Part shown: positions 1-7,732 of the stretch, in pieces
Layout: each line of letters opens with the position of its first letter
Position numbering within the stretch: position 1 is the first letter of the stretch
Position numbers and translations under genes: made by a program
Source: Candidatus Saccharimonadota bacterium
GTDB lineage: Bacteria; Patescibacteriota; Saccharimonadia; Saccharimonadales; Saccharimonadaceae
Direction: 5' to 3'
NCBI GenBank assembly: GCA_027451185.1
Contig: DAIDJW010000002.1
Coordinates: 1 to 25,951 of the forward strand
Length of the DNA: 25,951 bases
The notes under the pieces: generated by a model
Databases searched by the model: none
The model's input: the letters and a program-made list of their open reading frames with translations, nothing else
What the model was told of the DNA's origin: nothing

Positions 1-3000
1 GGGGAGATCGCCTTGCGGGTGCGATAGTCGTGCACCGTGATCAACCGGAGAGACTTACGCTGCTGATTTGCTTCCGTGATGGCGCAGCGAGGGCAACAGA
101 CCTGCGCTCTCTTGCCGTCAATCTCGGCTGTCATAGAGGTAAGTGGAATAGTCTGTTCTTCAAAATAACTATCGTAATTATCGAGCGGATGGGCGCTAAT
201 ATAAAGTCCTAGCAGTTCACGCTCCCAGGTTAGGCGCTCTTTTTCGGTGTGCTTCACCGGAGCTGGCTGCAGCGACATAGTTGGCTGAATCGTCGCTAGT
301 TCCGCCAAGCCACCAAACAAATCAGTTTGTCCGCTCAAAGCCTCTTTTTGCAACTTGCTGGCAAAAGCAAGAATCGTTTCAATATTAAACAACAGGTCGG
401 AGCGGTCGGCCAAGGTATCAAAAGCACCTGTCTTAACCAGTGACTCCCATGATTTTTTATTAACTTTACTGGTCGAAACTCGTTTGGCAAAATCTTCAAT
501 GTTCATAAATTTACCGTCTTGGCGGGCACGCAGAATTTCTTCAACCGCACTCACGCCAACGCCCTTGATGGCGGCCATGCCAAAGCGAATCTGTTTCTTA
601 TCTGGCACGACGGCGAACTCGACGAAACTTTCGTTGACGTCCGGCGAAAGCACCTGAATGCCCATGTGTTTACACTCGGTAATTTCAATCGCTAAGCGCT
701 CAATATCGTCTTGGTCACTAGTCATCAGTGCCGCCATAAAGGCGTCTGGGTAGTGAGCTTTAAGATAAGCAGTCCAGTACGAAATCATGCCGTAACAAGC
801 GGCGTGCGACTTGTTGAAACAGTAGGCCGCAAAATCTTCAAGCTGCTTCCAAAAGATCTCCATGGTCTTCTCATCGATACCAGAGACTCGTTGGCCGCCT
901 TCAATCATCTTGTCGTGCATCTTGCGCATCATATCGATATTCTTTTTACCAATGGCTTTGCGCAAAGTGTCGGCTTCACCGCCGGTAAAACCACAGACTT
1001 CCTTTGAAATCTGCATGACTTGCTCTTGGTAAACCAGCACGCCATAGGTATTTTCAAGCGCATTCTTCATGCTAATGTGCGGATAAACAATTTCACGTTC
1101 ACCGTGCTTGCGTTTAATAAAATCGTCAATAAACTGCATCGGTCCCGGTCGATACAAGGCCACCATAGCTACGATATCCTCAAAGACATTCGGTTGCAGT
1201 TCGCGCAAATAGCGTTTCATACCGGCCGATTCCAGCTGAAAAACTCCGGTCGTATCGCCACGCTGGAATAAATCGTAGGTCGCCGCATCATCAAGCGGGA
1301 TATCTTCAAGCACAATATCGGTTTTATAAGCCTTACGAATTATACGCAGGGCATTGTTAATAATCGACAAGTTCGATAGACCCAAAAAGTCCATCTTGAG
1401 AAGCCCGAGCTCTTCAATCGGCCCCATCGGGAACTGAGCTGCCACCACACCTTTTTGAGCCATCTCAACCGGCACAAACTTAACAATATCGTCGGGCGCA
1501 ATCACCACACCAGCGGCATGAATACCGTGGCTGCGAATCGTACCTTCTAGGCGCATCGCATAGTCAAATACCATTTTAGCCGTCGGGTTAGTTTCGTATT
1601 CATGGCGCAAATCAGCGTCGTCAACCACACTTTTAACCAAAGGAATGTGTCGTCCTTGAACCGGTGGTGGAATCAACTTCGCTAAACGATCACTCTCGGC
1701 ATACGGCACCTGCAAAACGCGCGCCACATCGCGGACGGCCGCTCGGGCTGCCATCTTGCCAAAGGTAACGATATTGGACACGCGCGCCGAACCATATTTT
1801 TCGGTACAGTACTGAATCACCTCGTCGCGACGAGTATCTTGAATGTCGACGTCAACGTCGGGCATGCTGATACGGTCAGGGTTGAGAAAACGCTCAAACA
1901 GCAGGTCATACTTTAACGGGTCGAGTTCGGTAATACGCAGGCTATAGGCCACAATCGACCCAGCCGCCGAACCGCGGCCCGGTCCAAAGACAATACCCTG
2001 GTCTTTACCCCAGTTAATAAAGTCCTGAACGATTAAGAAGTAGCCATTGAAGCCCATGCTATCAATCACGCCAAGCTCGTAATCGACTCGCTCTAGAACA
2101 TTATCGGGAATATGCTTACGCGCTTCTTCGACACTTAAGTTTTCGGCCGCCTCGGCATCGGCAATGTCACCGTAGCGCCACGACAAGCCGCGAAAAACCA
2201 GTAGATCAAGATAGGTCTTTTCATTATGACCTTCTGGGGTCGGAAAGGTCGGAATCAAAATACCGCCAAGTTTTAATTTGACATCACATCGATCAGCAAC
2301 TTTCCTGGTATTGCGAATAGCTTCCGGGTGAGTTTTGCCCCAACGTTTGATAATTTCGCGCGGGTCGGTGACGTGCAACTCGAACTCTTTAAGACTCATA
2401 CGGTTGGTGTCGCTCAAATAGGCGCCCGTACCCACACACAACAATATTTCGTGCGCGTCTTGATCCTCATGATTCAAATAGTGAGCGTCACAAGTCACCA
2501 CCTCTGGAATATCAAGCTCTTCCGATAATCTATCCAAATAACCGTTGATTTTTGTCTGCACGTCCCATGGCGATGGGTGGTCGGGGTGGCCATGGTCTTG
2601 TAATTCAAGGTAATAGCGATCACCAAAAATCGATTTATACCACTGGGCAATCTTTTTCGCTTCTTCGTAATTGTCGGTGCGTAATTGTTCGCCCAGCTCA
2701 CCGCTAGCACAACCGGACATAACAATTAAACCTTCGCTGTATTTCTCCAGTATTTCATGATCCATACGCGGTTTATAATACATACCGTCCAGGTTCGCTT
2801 CGGAGCTTAGCCGCATTAGGTTGCTATAGCCTTGGTCGTTCATAGCCAAAATTGTTAAGTGATAACGAGCCTTATCTTTGGCTGGATCGCGGTCAAGGCG
2901 CGAGCGCGCCGCCACGTAAGCTTCGATACCGAGCAAAGGCTTAATCCCGGCCGCTGTCGCGGCTTTATATAACTCAATGATACCGGTCATCGTGCCGTGG

Positions 3001-3170
3001 TCGGTAATAGCTACGGCGTCCATGCCCATATCTTTAATCTTGTCGACTAAATCGGGAATTTTCGTCAGACCATCTAAAAGGCTGTGGTGGGTATGATTGT
3101 GCAAATGAACAAAATCCAACGGTCCAAGCGTCGGCTCAGCTGGCAATTTAACAACTGCACTATCCCCCAT
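1..3170 (-). CDS. dnaE: DNA polymerase III subunit alpha, C-terminus cut by window edge
   Basis: Replicative DNA polymerase of the C family. The frame is open from ATG at 3170 to the left edge (1056 codons). An N-terminal PHP domain starts with the H22-L-H-N-H-T-H-H cluster and an ITDHG motif near residue 55. The palm carries PDVDVD at 437-442, matching the catalytic PDFDxD motif, preceded by FGPGRGSAAGS near 395. The HxGIHAAGVVI and LYRPGPMQF blocks and a finger/thumb region with FNKSHAACYG follow, then the ELLGLYISAHPL segment that precedes the OB domain. Family members run about 1100-1200 residues, so little is missing. From about codon 1020 (bases 1-110) the translation no longer resembles the expected OB fold; see findings. 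A TATACT hexamer lies 10 bases before the ATG with no Shine-Dalgarno, so a leaderless start is likely. Identity is near certain; the end is not. Confidence 0.96.
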   Translation of the reverse strand, partial: MGDSAVVKLPAEPTLGPLDFVHLHNHTHHSLLDGLTKIPDLVDKIKDMGMDAVAITDHGTMTGIIELYKAATAAGIKPLLGIEAYVAARSRLDRDPAKDKARYHLTILAMNDQGYSNLMRLSSEANLDGMYYKPRMDHEILEKYSEGLIVMSGCASGELGEQLRTDNYEEAKKIAQWYKSIFGDRYYLELQDHGHPDHPSPWDVQTKINGYLDRLSEELDIPEVVTCDAHYLNHEDQDAHEILLCVGTGAYLSDTNRMSLKEFELHVTDPREIIKRWGKTHPEAIRNTRKVADRCDVKLKLGGILIPTFPTPEGHNEKTYLDLLVFRGLSWRYGDIADAEAAENLSVEEARKHIPDNVLERVDYELGVIDSMGFNGYFLIVQDFINWGKDQGIVFGPGRGSAAGSIVAYSLRITELDPLKYDLLFERFLNPDRISMPDVDVDIQDTRRDEVIQYCTEKYGSARVSNIVTFGKMAARAAVRDVARVLQVPYAESDRLAKLIPPPVQGRHIPLVKSVVDDADLRHEYETNPTAKMVFDYAMRLEGTIRSHGIHAAGVVIAPDDIVKFVPVEMAQKGVVAAQFPMGPIEELGLLKMDFLGLSNLSIINNALRIIRKAYKTDIVLEDIPLDDAATYDLFQRGDTTGVFQLESAGMKRYLRELQPNVFEDIVAMVALYRPGPMQFIDDFIKRKHGEREIVYPHISMKNALENTYGVLVYQEQVMQISKEVCGFTGGEADTLRKAIGKKNIDMMRKMHDKMIEGGQRVSGIDEKTMEIFWKQLEDFAAYCFNKSHAACYGMISYWTAYLKAHYPDAFMAALMTSDQDDIERLAIEITECKHMGIQVLSPDVNESFVEFAVVPDKKQIRFGMAAIKGVGVSAVEEILRARQDGKFMNIEDFAKRVSTSKVNKKSWESLVKTGAFDTLADRSDLLFNIETILAFASKLQKEALSGQTDLFGGLAELATIQPTMSLQPAPVKHTEKERLTWERELLGLYISAHPLDNYDSYFEEQTIPLTSMTAEIDGKRAQVCCPRCAITEANQQRKSLRLITVHDYRTRKAIS

Positions 3171-3180
3171 AACTATTACC

Positions 3181-3186
3181 AGTATA
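3181..3186 (-). promoter_or_regulatory. -10 hexamer of dnaE promoter
   Basis: TATACT on the minus strand, 10 bases before the dnaE ATG. No clear -35 box is seen 16-18 bases upstream. The short distance implies a 5' leader of only about 3-4 bases. Confidence 0.5.
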
Positions 3187-3213
3187 ACTAATTTTAATTA
3201 GCAGGAGTAGCTT

Positions 3214-3495
3214 TTAGCGATGTGCATTACGCAACAGTTGAATTAGTTGATCGAGAAAAGGAAACCAGTGGCCAGCAAGCGATAATATAGCCACCACCAA
3301 TGCCACCACTACAGTGCCGCCAATTATCGTACCAAAACCAAAGAATATACCACGCATAAAATTCATGGCATAAACCTGGTGCCGGTTACGATGGAAATCG
3401 TAAAACAAATCCTCTAAAATAGCCCGCCGCGCACCGCGTTCGCGTTTATCTTGGGCTACCTCAGCTAGAGCTTTATCGCGTTGATCAACCACCAT
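3214..3495 (-). CDS. DUF5665-like small membrane protein
   Basis: A 93-residue protein with a charged N-terminal half (many K, R, E, D), then the block FMRGIFFGFGTIIGG and one hydrophobic segment at about residues 48-77, ending in a short amphipathic tail. The F-x-R-G-x-x-x-G-x-G-T-x-I-G-x pattern is the hallmark I associate with DUF5665 proteins, which have no known function. It is the third gene of a set of three small envelope proteins, 12 bases after the YtxH-like gene, and lies 43 bases before the dnaE start. The family call is from memory of the motif, without a search. Confidence 0.75.
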   Translation of the reverse strand: MVVDQRDKALAEVAQDKRERGARRAILEDLFYDFHRNRHQVYAMNFMRGIFFGFGTIIGGTVVVALVVAILSLAGHWFPFLDQLIQLLRNAHR

Positions 3496-3507
3496 AACCT
3501 AAAGACC

Positions 3508-3837
3508 TTATTTGCCAGACTTATCGCCGTCAGACTTGAACTCTTTTTCGGCGCTTTTAACAGCCCGCTGCGTTCGATCCTTGAGGTCGTAGGCTATATC
3601 TTTAGCGTCTTCGACGACATCGGTGGCGCGCTCTTTGACATCATCAACAACGTCAACGGCTCGGTCTTTAGCATCTTCAGCAGCCGAAAAAGTTTTTTTC
3701 TTCAAGTCAACTGCGGTGTCCTTCAGGTCACCGCGTGTTTTTTTGCCGCTTTGTGGCGCCGATAATACACCAGCGAAAAAGCCGGCCAGGGCACCAAATA
3801 GCGCACCTAATGCAAATTTTCCATTGTTCTTAGCCAT
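3508..3837 (-). CDS. YtxH-like membrane-anchored protein with long amphipathic repeat
   Basis: A 109-residue protein. Residues 8-27 form a glycine/alanine-rich hydrophobic anchor, followed by the SAPQSGKKTRGDL junction typical of YtxH-family proteins (…APxSGxxTR…). The rest is one long charged helix with about 11-residue periodicity (DLKD, DLKKK, AEDAKD, VVDDVKE, VVEDAKD, DLKDR), like LEA/apolipoprotein-type helices that lie on membranes or form coiled coils. A strong Shine-Dalgarno (GGAGGA) sits inside the end of the preceding gene, 4 bases separating the two frames. YtxH proteins are stress-associated in Firmicutes, but function here is unknown. Confidence 0.85.
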   Translation of the reverse strand: MAKNNGKFALGALFGALAGFFAGVLSAPQSGKKTRGDLKDTAVDLKKKTFSAAEDAKDRAVDVVDDVKERATDVVEDAKDIAYDLKDRTQRAVKSAEKEFKSDGDKSGK

Positions 3838-3841
3838 AATG

Positions 3842-4117
3842 TTAGTCCTCCTTCTTGGTTGACTTATGCTTTTGGTCCTTGGTGAAACGCTTAACGATTC
3901 GCTCGATCACCTCACCGACAAATAGTGGCGAAGTTATTCTGCTAAAACCCGAAACGGCGGCGCCAATGTGATCGACGGTCTTTTGGGCTGAAGCGGCTAT
4001 TTTACGGATTTCGGCGGTTAGGCGAATTAAATACACCGCCAGAATAATACCTACTACCAGAAATATCGCCAGAAAGATTGATAAGATGATTACCAGAACA
4101 AAAGTTGTCGTATCCAT
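3842..4117 (-). CDS. small membrane-anchored protein of unknown function
   Basis: A 91-residue protein: a long hydrophobic helix at about residues 5-32 with a short acidic N-terminus, an amphipathic helix (TAEIRKIAASAQKTVDHI), then a basic tail rich in K. The layout (single N-terminal helix, then a helical stretch that often includes a Thr/Val/Gly patch) recalls DUF948-type proteins, but I cannot confirm this. It is first in the three-gene cluster with YtxH- and DUF5665-like genes, which suggests a shared envelope role. It has its own candidate promoter and an AAGGA Shine-Dalgarno about 12 bases before the ATG. Confidence 0.75.
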   Translation of the reverse strand: MDTTTFVLVIILSIFLAIFLVVGIILAVYLIRLTAEIRKIAASAQKTVDHIGAAVSGFSRITSPLFVGEVIERIVKRFTKDQKHKSTKKED

Positions 4118-4152
4118 AGTTTTCGACTAGTCCTTTTTATGTTATTGATGCT

Positions 4153-4161
4153 ATTGTAGCA
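4153..4161 (-). promoter_or_regulatory. extended -10 promoter upstream of the three small envelope genes
   Basis: Minus strand TGCTACAAT, an extended -10 (TGn + TACAAT), between gatB and the 91-residue membrane protein gene. It leaves a leader of roughly 30 bases that includes AAGGA. This suggests the small envelope cluster can be transcribed apart from the uvrB-gat operon. Confidence 0.45.
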
Positions 4162-4166
4162 CACCG

Positions 4167-5627
4167 CTATAGTTTAGCGCGAATTAGCTTCTGGGCTAGG
4201 GCAGGATTGGCCTTGCCTTGCGACTTTTTCATAACCTGTCCAACCAAAAAACCAATGGCTTTGTCTTTGCCAGCTTTGACATCGGCAATCGATGCCGCAT
4301 TAGCCGCGTCAGCCAGAACTTCATCAACAATTGCCGCAATTGCCGATTCATCGCTGACCTGCAATAAGTTTTTGGCTTCAGCAATCTCCGCTGGCATTTT
4401 ACCGGTGTATTCTTCTTTGAATAAGTCTAAGAAGATTTCTTTGGCGCCGGTTGAGCTAAGTTTGTTATCGCCAAGCATTATCGATAGTTCACTAAGGCGT
4501 TGCGGGCCAACCAAACCAGATTCAACCGCCGTCACGTCAAAGTCACCAGCCTGCATGGACGCAAACCAGTGAAAAACTCGGCGGGCCACATCGCCGGCGC
4601 CATAACGCTCAACAATAGCGTCTAGTGTCTCGGCAACTGGTCGATAATTAAGCACCGCGTTAACCACCGAGCTATCTAGCTGCAGCACCTTCCAGCGTTC
4701 GCGATAGACAGATGGCAACGTCGGCAAACCGATTTGCATGTCGGCAATCTCTTCGTCGGTTAAGACGATTGGTGGAATATCGGCGTCCGGCATATAGCGA
4801 TAATCTTGAGCATCCTCTTTAGAGCGCTGCGAGGTGGTTTTACCAGTCGCATCACTCCAACCGCGCGTTTCTTGGGCCACTTCTTCGCCGCGCTCCACTA
4901 GTTCAACCTGGCGATTAAATTCATATTCGGCCGCTCGTTCAACACTGCGGAAAGAGTTCAAATTCTTAACCTCGGCGCGCTTACCAAGCTCGGTCGCACC
5001 CTTTGGCGCCACCGAAACGTTCACGTCAAAACGCATATTACCATGGTAAAGGTCACCGTTAGTGACGCCGGCATACGTCATTAAGCGATGAAGTTCAGTG
5101 ACATAGGCTTTGGCATCGGCCGCAGAGTGCATGTCGGGCTGCGACACAATCTCGATCAGCGGCGTACCGGCTCGGTTGAGGTCGACCAGGCTGTGATCAC
5201 CATTATGCGTCAATTTACCGGCATCTTCTTCCATGTGCGCGTGGTCTAGCCGAACTTTAACTATCGAGCCGTCTTCACGCGGAGCCTCTACAGAACCGCC
5301 AAGAATCAATGGATGATACATTTGGCTGGTTTGATAGCCCTTTGGTAGATCGGGGTAAAAATAGTGTTTGCGGTCAAAGCGGCTAACATTAGCAATTTTC
5401 GAGTTGAGCGCTTTACCGGCGCGCACCGCTAACTTAACGGCTTCGTGGTTTAAAACTGGCAACATGCCCGGCAGACCAAAGTCAATCGGATTAACAACGG
5501 TGTTAGGATCTTTAAAACGAGCATCATTGTCGGCACCGCTAAATAGTTTGGTTTTAGTAGCCAGCTGCACATGGCATTCAATGCCAATCGTTAAGTCGTA
5601 TTTAGCTAAAATTTCTGGTGCTGCCAT
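4167..5627 (-). CDS. gatB: Asp-tRNA(Asn)/Glu-tRNA(Gln) amidotransferase subunit B
   Basis: GatB is the kinase/transfer subunit of the GatCAB complex, which converts Glu-tRNA(Gln) and Asp-tRNA(Asn) to the amidated forms in bacteria without the matching glutaminyl or asparaginyl synthetase. The 486 residues match the usual length. Signature blocks are IGIECHVQL at 14-22 (usual IGLEVHVQL), FYPDLPKGYQTSQ near 90-105, an R-x-D-VNVSV block near 200, RSKEDAQDYRYMPDADIPP near 270-285, and a C-terminal YqeY-like helical tail ending in GKANPALAQKLIRAKL. The start codon overlaps the stop of the upstream HEPN-like gene by one base (TAATG), so translation is probably coupled. Confidence 0.97.
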   Translation of the reverse strand: MAAPEILAKYDLTIGIECHVQLATKTKLFSGADNDARFKDPNTVVNPIDFGLPGMLPVLNHEAVKLAVRAGKALNSKIANVSRFDRKHYFYPDLPKGYQTSQMYHPLILGGSVEAPREDGSIVKVRLDHAHMEEDAGKLTHNGDHSLVDLNRAGTPLIEIVSQPDMHSAADAKAYVTELHRLMTYAGVTNGDLYHGNMRFDVNVSVAPKGATELGKRAEVKNLNSFRSVERAAEYEFNRQVELVERGEEVAQETRGWSDATGKTTSQRSKEDAQDYRYMPDADIPPIVLTDEEIADMQIGLPTLPSVYRERWKVLQLDSSVVNAVLNYRPVAETLDAIVERYGAGDVARRVFHWFASMQAGDFDVTAVESGLVGPQRLSELSIMLGDNKLSSTGAKEIFLDLFKEEYTGKMPAEIAEAKNLLQVSDESAIAAIVDEVLADAANAASIADVKAGKDKAIGFLVGQVMKKSQGKANPALAQKLIRAKL

Positions 5628-6049
5628 TAGATTGCTCCTATATCTTTCAGTGCTTGCTTAAAGGCCGCCAGGGCTCGCCGAGCATCGCCATAACTAACTT
5701 GAAAACCTGGCTCATGGGCGATTTGGTTGCGAATTTTGTGGGCACTCCAAATACTATTTAGATTGCTGAAGTGCTTGCCGGAACTTTTCAAGCGGTCACC
5801 CATCGTTTCGCCCGCCAGGCCAGATTCACGCATGGCTTGATCAAGCAATTTGTCGGCATTTAGAATGCACAAGCTACAGCTGGCGGCTTCGTCGCGGCTT
5901 AATTGCTGTTCGATGGTGAGCCATTGCGTGCGATAACGGTTGACATTAAGTCGTTTCGGACCCTGCCGAGTAATCGTCACTAGCGCTAAAATTAGGCCGG
6001 CTAAAATTAATATCGCTCCAAAAAATAGAATAATCGATGTTGAGTCCAT
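5627..6049 (-). CDS. membrane-anchored HEPN-like protein between gatA and gatB
   Basis: A 140-residue protein not recognised as a named family. Residues 5-26 form one hydrophobic helix followed by basic residues, so the rest is probably cytoplasmic. Residues 45-140 are all helical in character. They include CSLCILNADKLLDQAM, a block like the first helix of HEPN domains, and KIRNQIAHEP with R107-N108-x-x-x-H112, matching the HEPN Rx4-6H catalytic motif with the common RN pair. The last helix (DARRALAAFKQALKDI) also fits that fold. Both ends overlap the flanking gat genes by one base (TAATG), so it is made together with GatA and GatB. HEPN proteins are often RNases or RNA binders, but activity here is inference only. 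Confidence 0.8.
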   Translation of the reverse strand: MDSTSIILFFGAILILAGLILALVTITRQGPKRLNVNRYRTQWLTIEQQLSRDEAASCSLCILNADKLLDQAMRESGLAGETMGDRLKSSGKHFSNLNSIWSAHKIRNQIAHEPGFQVSYGDARRALAAFKQALKDIGAI

Positions 6050-7431
6050 TAATTTTTAACCTCGTCGCATTCCAGTGATTTCGCCAGCGCTAATAGTTGG
6101 GCGTCAGCGCGGCGCTTGCCAATTAACTGTACGCCAACCGGCAAACCGGCGCTCGTTTTGCCTGCCGGAACACTGATTGCCGGCAAACCAGCCAGACTGG
6201 CGGGCACGGTCATGATGTCAGCAAGGTACATCTTAATTGGATCGGCCGTATTGGCACCTAGCGCAAAAGCCGGCATCGGCGCCACTGGACCGATTAAAGC
6301 ATCGTAATCGGTGAATAATTGATCAAACTCATTAACTAAAAGTGTCCGCGCTTTTTGAGCCTGCAAATAGTAAGCATCGAAGAAACCGCTCGACAATACA
6401 TAGCTGCCAATCATAATGCGACGTTTGTTTTCGGTTACAAAACCTTCATCGCGCGAACGACCATATAGTTCGGCCAAGGTTTTAACCGCCTCGGCCCGGT
6501 GGCCATAGCGCACGCCATCATAGCGCGCCAAGTTACTACTAACCTCGGCCGGCACGACAATGTAGTAGACAGCTAGGGCGTATTTGGCCATCGGCAGCTC
6601 GACTTCTTCAACCGTATGACCAGCAGCGCGTAGTTTAGCGACGTATTCATTGGTCCGATCGCGCACCTCTGGTTCGACACCTTCGCTCATAAAATCTTTA
6701 ACCAGGCCAATCCGCTGAGACGGCTTAACAGCCGTTGGCGCAAAAAAGTCTGGTAAGGTTGTCATGTCTTTGGGGTCACGGCCCGACATAATCGACATCA
6801 CCAGTTCAGCATCGGCGGCGTTAGTCGTAAAACAACCAATCGTGTCGGTGCTACTGGCCATCGCCACTACGCCGTAACGGCTTACTGTACCATAACTCGG
6901 CTTAATGCCATAAACACCATTAAAGCTCGCCGGTTCACGAATTGAACCACCGGTGTCGCTACCTAGCGCAAACGGCACAATATCGAGCGCTGTCACCACA
7001 GCCGAACCACCGCTTGAGCCGCCGGCAACGCGCGTTTGGTCAAAGGCGTTCTTGGTTGGGCCAAAAGCTGAGTTTTCGGTACTGCCGCCATGCGCAAAAG
7101 CATCCAGGTTGGCCTTACCGATACAAATTGCACCTTCGGCTTCAAGTTTTTCTACAGCCGTCGCTTGCAGCGGCGCATTAAAGTTCTCGAGCATCTTGCT
7201 GGCGGCCGTTGTCGGTGCCCCGAAAGCCAAAAAGTTATCTTTAACGACAAACGGCACACCTTTTAGGCGCCCGCCAATCAGGCCATTGTCAACTTTGGCT
7301 GCCCGTTCTAGGGCACGCGTTTCAGTTAGCGACAATAGCGCGTGATAAGATTCGTTTTGACGCGCTTTGGCAATCGCTTGCTTTACATTTTCGACGGCTG
7401 ACTGGTTTAGGTAATCGGCAATTTTCGACAT
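6049..7431 (-). CDS. gatA: Asp-tRNA(Asn)/Glu-tRNA(Gln) amidotransferase subunit A
   Basis: Amidase subunit of GatCAB, which releases ammonia from glutamine. Start chosen at ATG 7431 (MSKIADYLNQ), 1 base after the gatC stop; an in-frame ATG at 7473 would add 14 basic residues inside gatC and is not needed. The 460 residues show the Ser-cisSer-Lys triad of the amidase signature family: K64 in VVKDN, S139 in GGSSGGS and S163 in GSDTGGS, with the 99- and 24-residue spacings expected for this family. The usual IRQPA after the last motif reads IREPA here. The C-terminus contains GLPVGVQLIGKR. It sits between gatC and the HEPN-like gene in a coupled operon. Confidence 0.97.
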   Translation of the reverse strand: MSKIADYLNQSAVENVKQAIAKARQNESYHALLSLTETRALERAAKVDNGLIGGRLKGVPFVVKDNFLAFGAPTTAASKMLENFNAPLQATAVEKLEAEGAICIGKANLDAFAHGGSTENSAFGPTKNAFDQTRVAGGSSGGSAVVTALDIVPFALGSDTGGSIREPASFNGVYGIKPSYGTVSRYGVVAMASSTDTIGCFTTNAADAELVMSIMSGRDPKDMTTLPDFFAPTAVKPSQRIGLVKDFMSEGVEPEVRDRTNEYVAKLRAAGHTVEEVELPMAKYALAVYYIVVPAEVSSNLARYDGVRYGHRAEAVKTLAELYGRSRDEGFVTENKRRIMIGSYVLSSGFFDAYYLQAQKARTLLVNEFDQLFTDYDALIGPVAPMPAFALGANTADPIKMYLADIMTVPASLAGLPAISVPAGKTSAGLPVGVQLIGKRRADAQLLALAKSLECDEVKN

Positions 7432-7432
7432 C

Positions 7433-7723
7433 TTACAAAACTTTCGGGACTTTAATTTGATTTTCAACAGCATCGGGCGCTAACTTTACCAATGCTTGAC
7501 CAGTAAGCCCATAGTCATCAACCACGTCGTCGCGCCAGACATTTTGCAGGTCCGTCACCTGATAAGTCGGTTCTACGCCAGTGGTGTCAAGTTCGGATAG
7601 CTGGTGAATATAATTCACAATATTATCTAGGTCAACCCTTAAGCCATCGGCTTCGTCATCCGAAAGCTGCAAACTACTTAGCTGTGCAAGATGTTGCACG
7701 TCATCACGAGAAATCTGTGTCAT
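7433..7723 (-). CDS. gatC: Asp-tRNA(Asn)/Glu-tRNA(Gln) amidotransferase subunit C
   Basis: GatC is the small subunit that wraps around GatA and stabilises the GatA-GatB contact. The 96 residues match the family length. The N-terminus (ISRDDVQHLAQLSSLQLSDDE) and the FNxIVxYIxxLxxxDTxGVEP pattern, here LDNIVNYIHQLSELDTTGVEP, are typical. The usual late motif LRxDxV appears as WRDDVV. The gene begins 9 bases after the uvrB stop and ends 1 base before the gatA start. Confidence 0.95.
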   Translation of the reverse strand: MTQISRDDVQHLAQLSSLQLSDDEADGLRVDLDNIVNYIHQLSELDTTGVEPTYQVTDLQNVWRDDVVDDYGLTGQALVKLAPDAVENQIKVPKVL

Positions 7724-7732
7724 ATCTGTATT

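Noticed and set aside
1..100. Intein starting at the Cys-Cys after DnaE residue 1024
   Set aside because: The residues after the Cys do not follow the intein N-terminal block and the region is too short to judge; kept only as an unexplained divergence.
355..2528. Plus-strand open frames of 66-100 codons across the left 3 kb
   Set aside because: They lie opposite the continuous, motif-rich dnaE frame and lack their own ribosome binding sites; they are antisense shadows.
7432..7473. Upstream ATG start for gatA at 7473
   Set aside because: It would add 14 residues unlike GatA that overlap the end of gatC; ATG 7431 matches the family start and gives the expected catalytic residue spacing.
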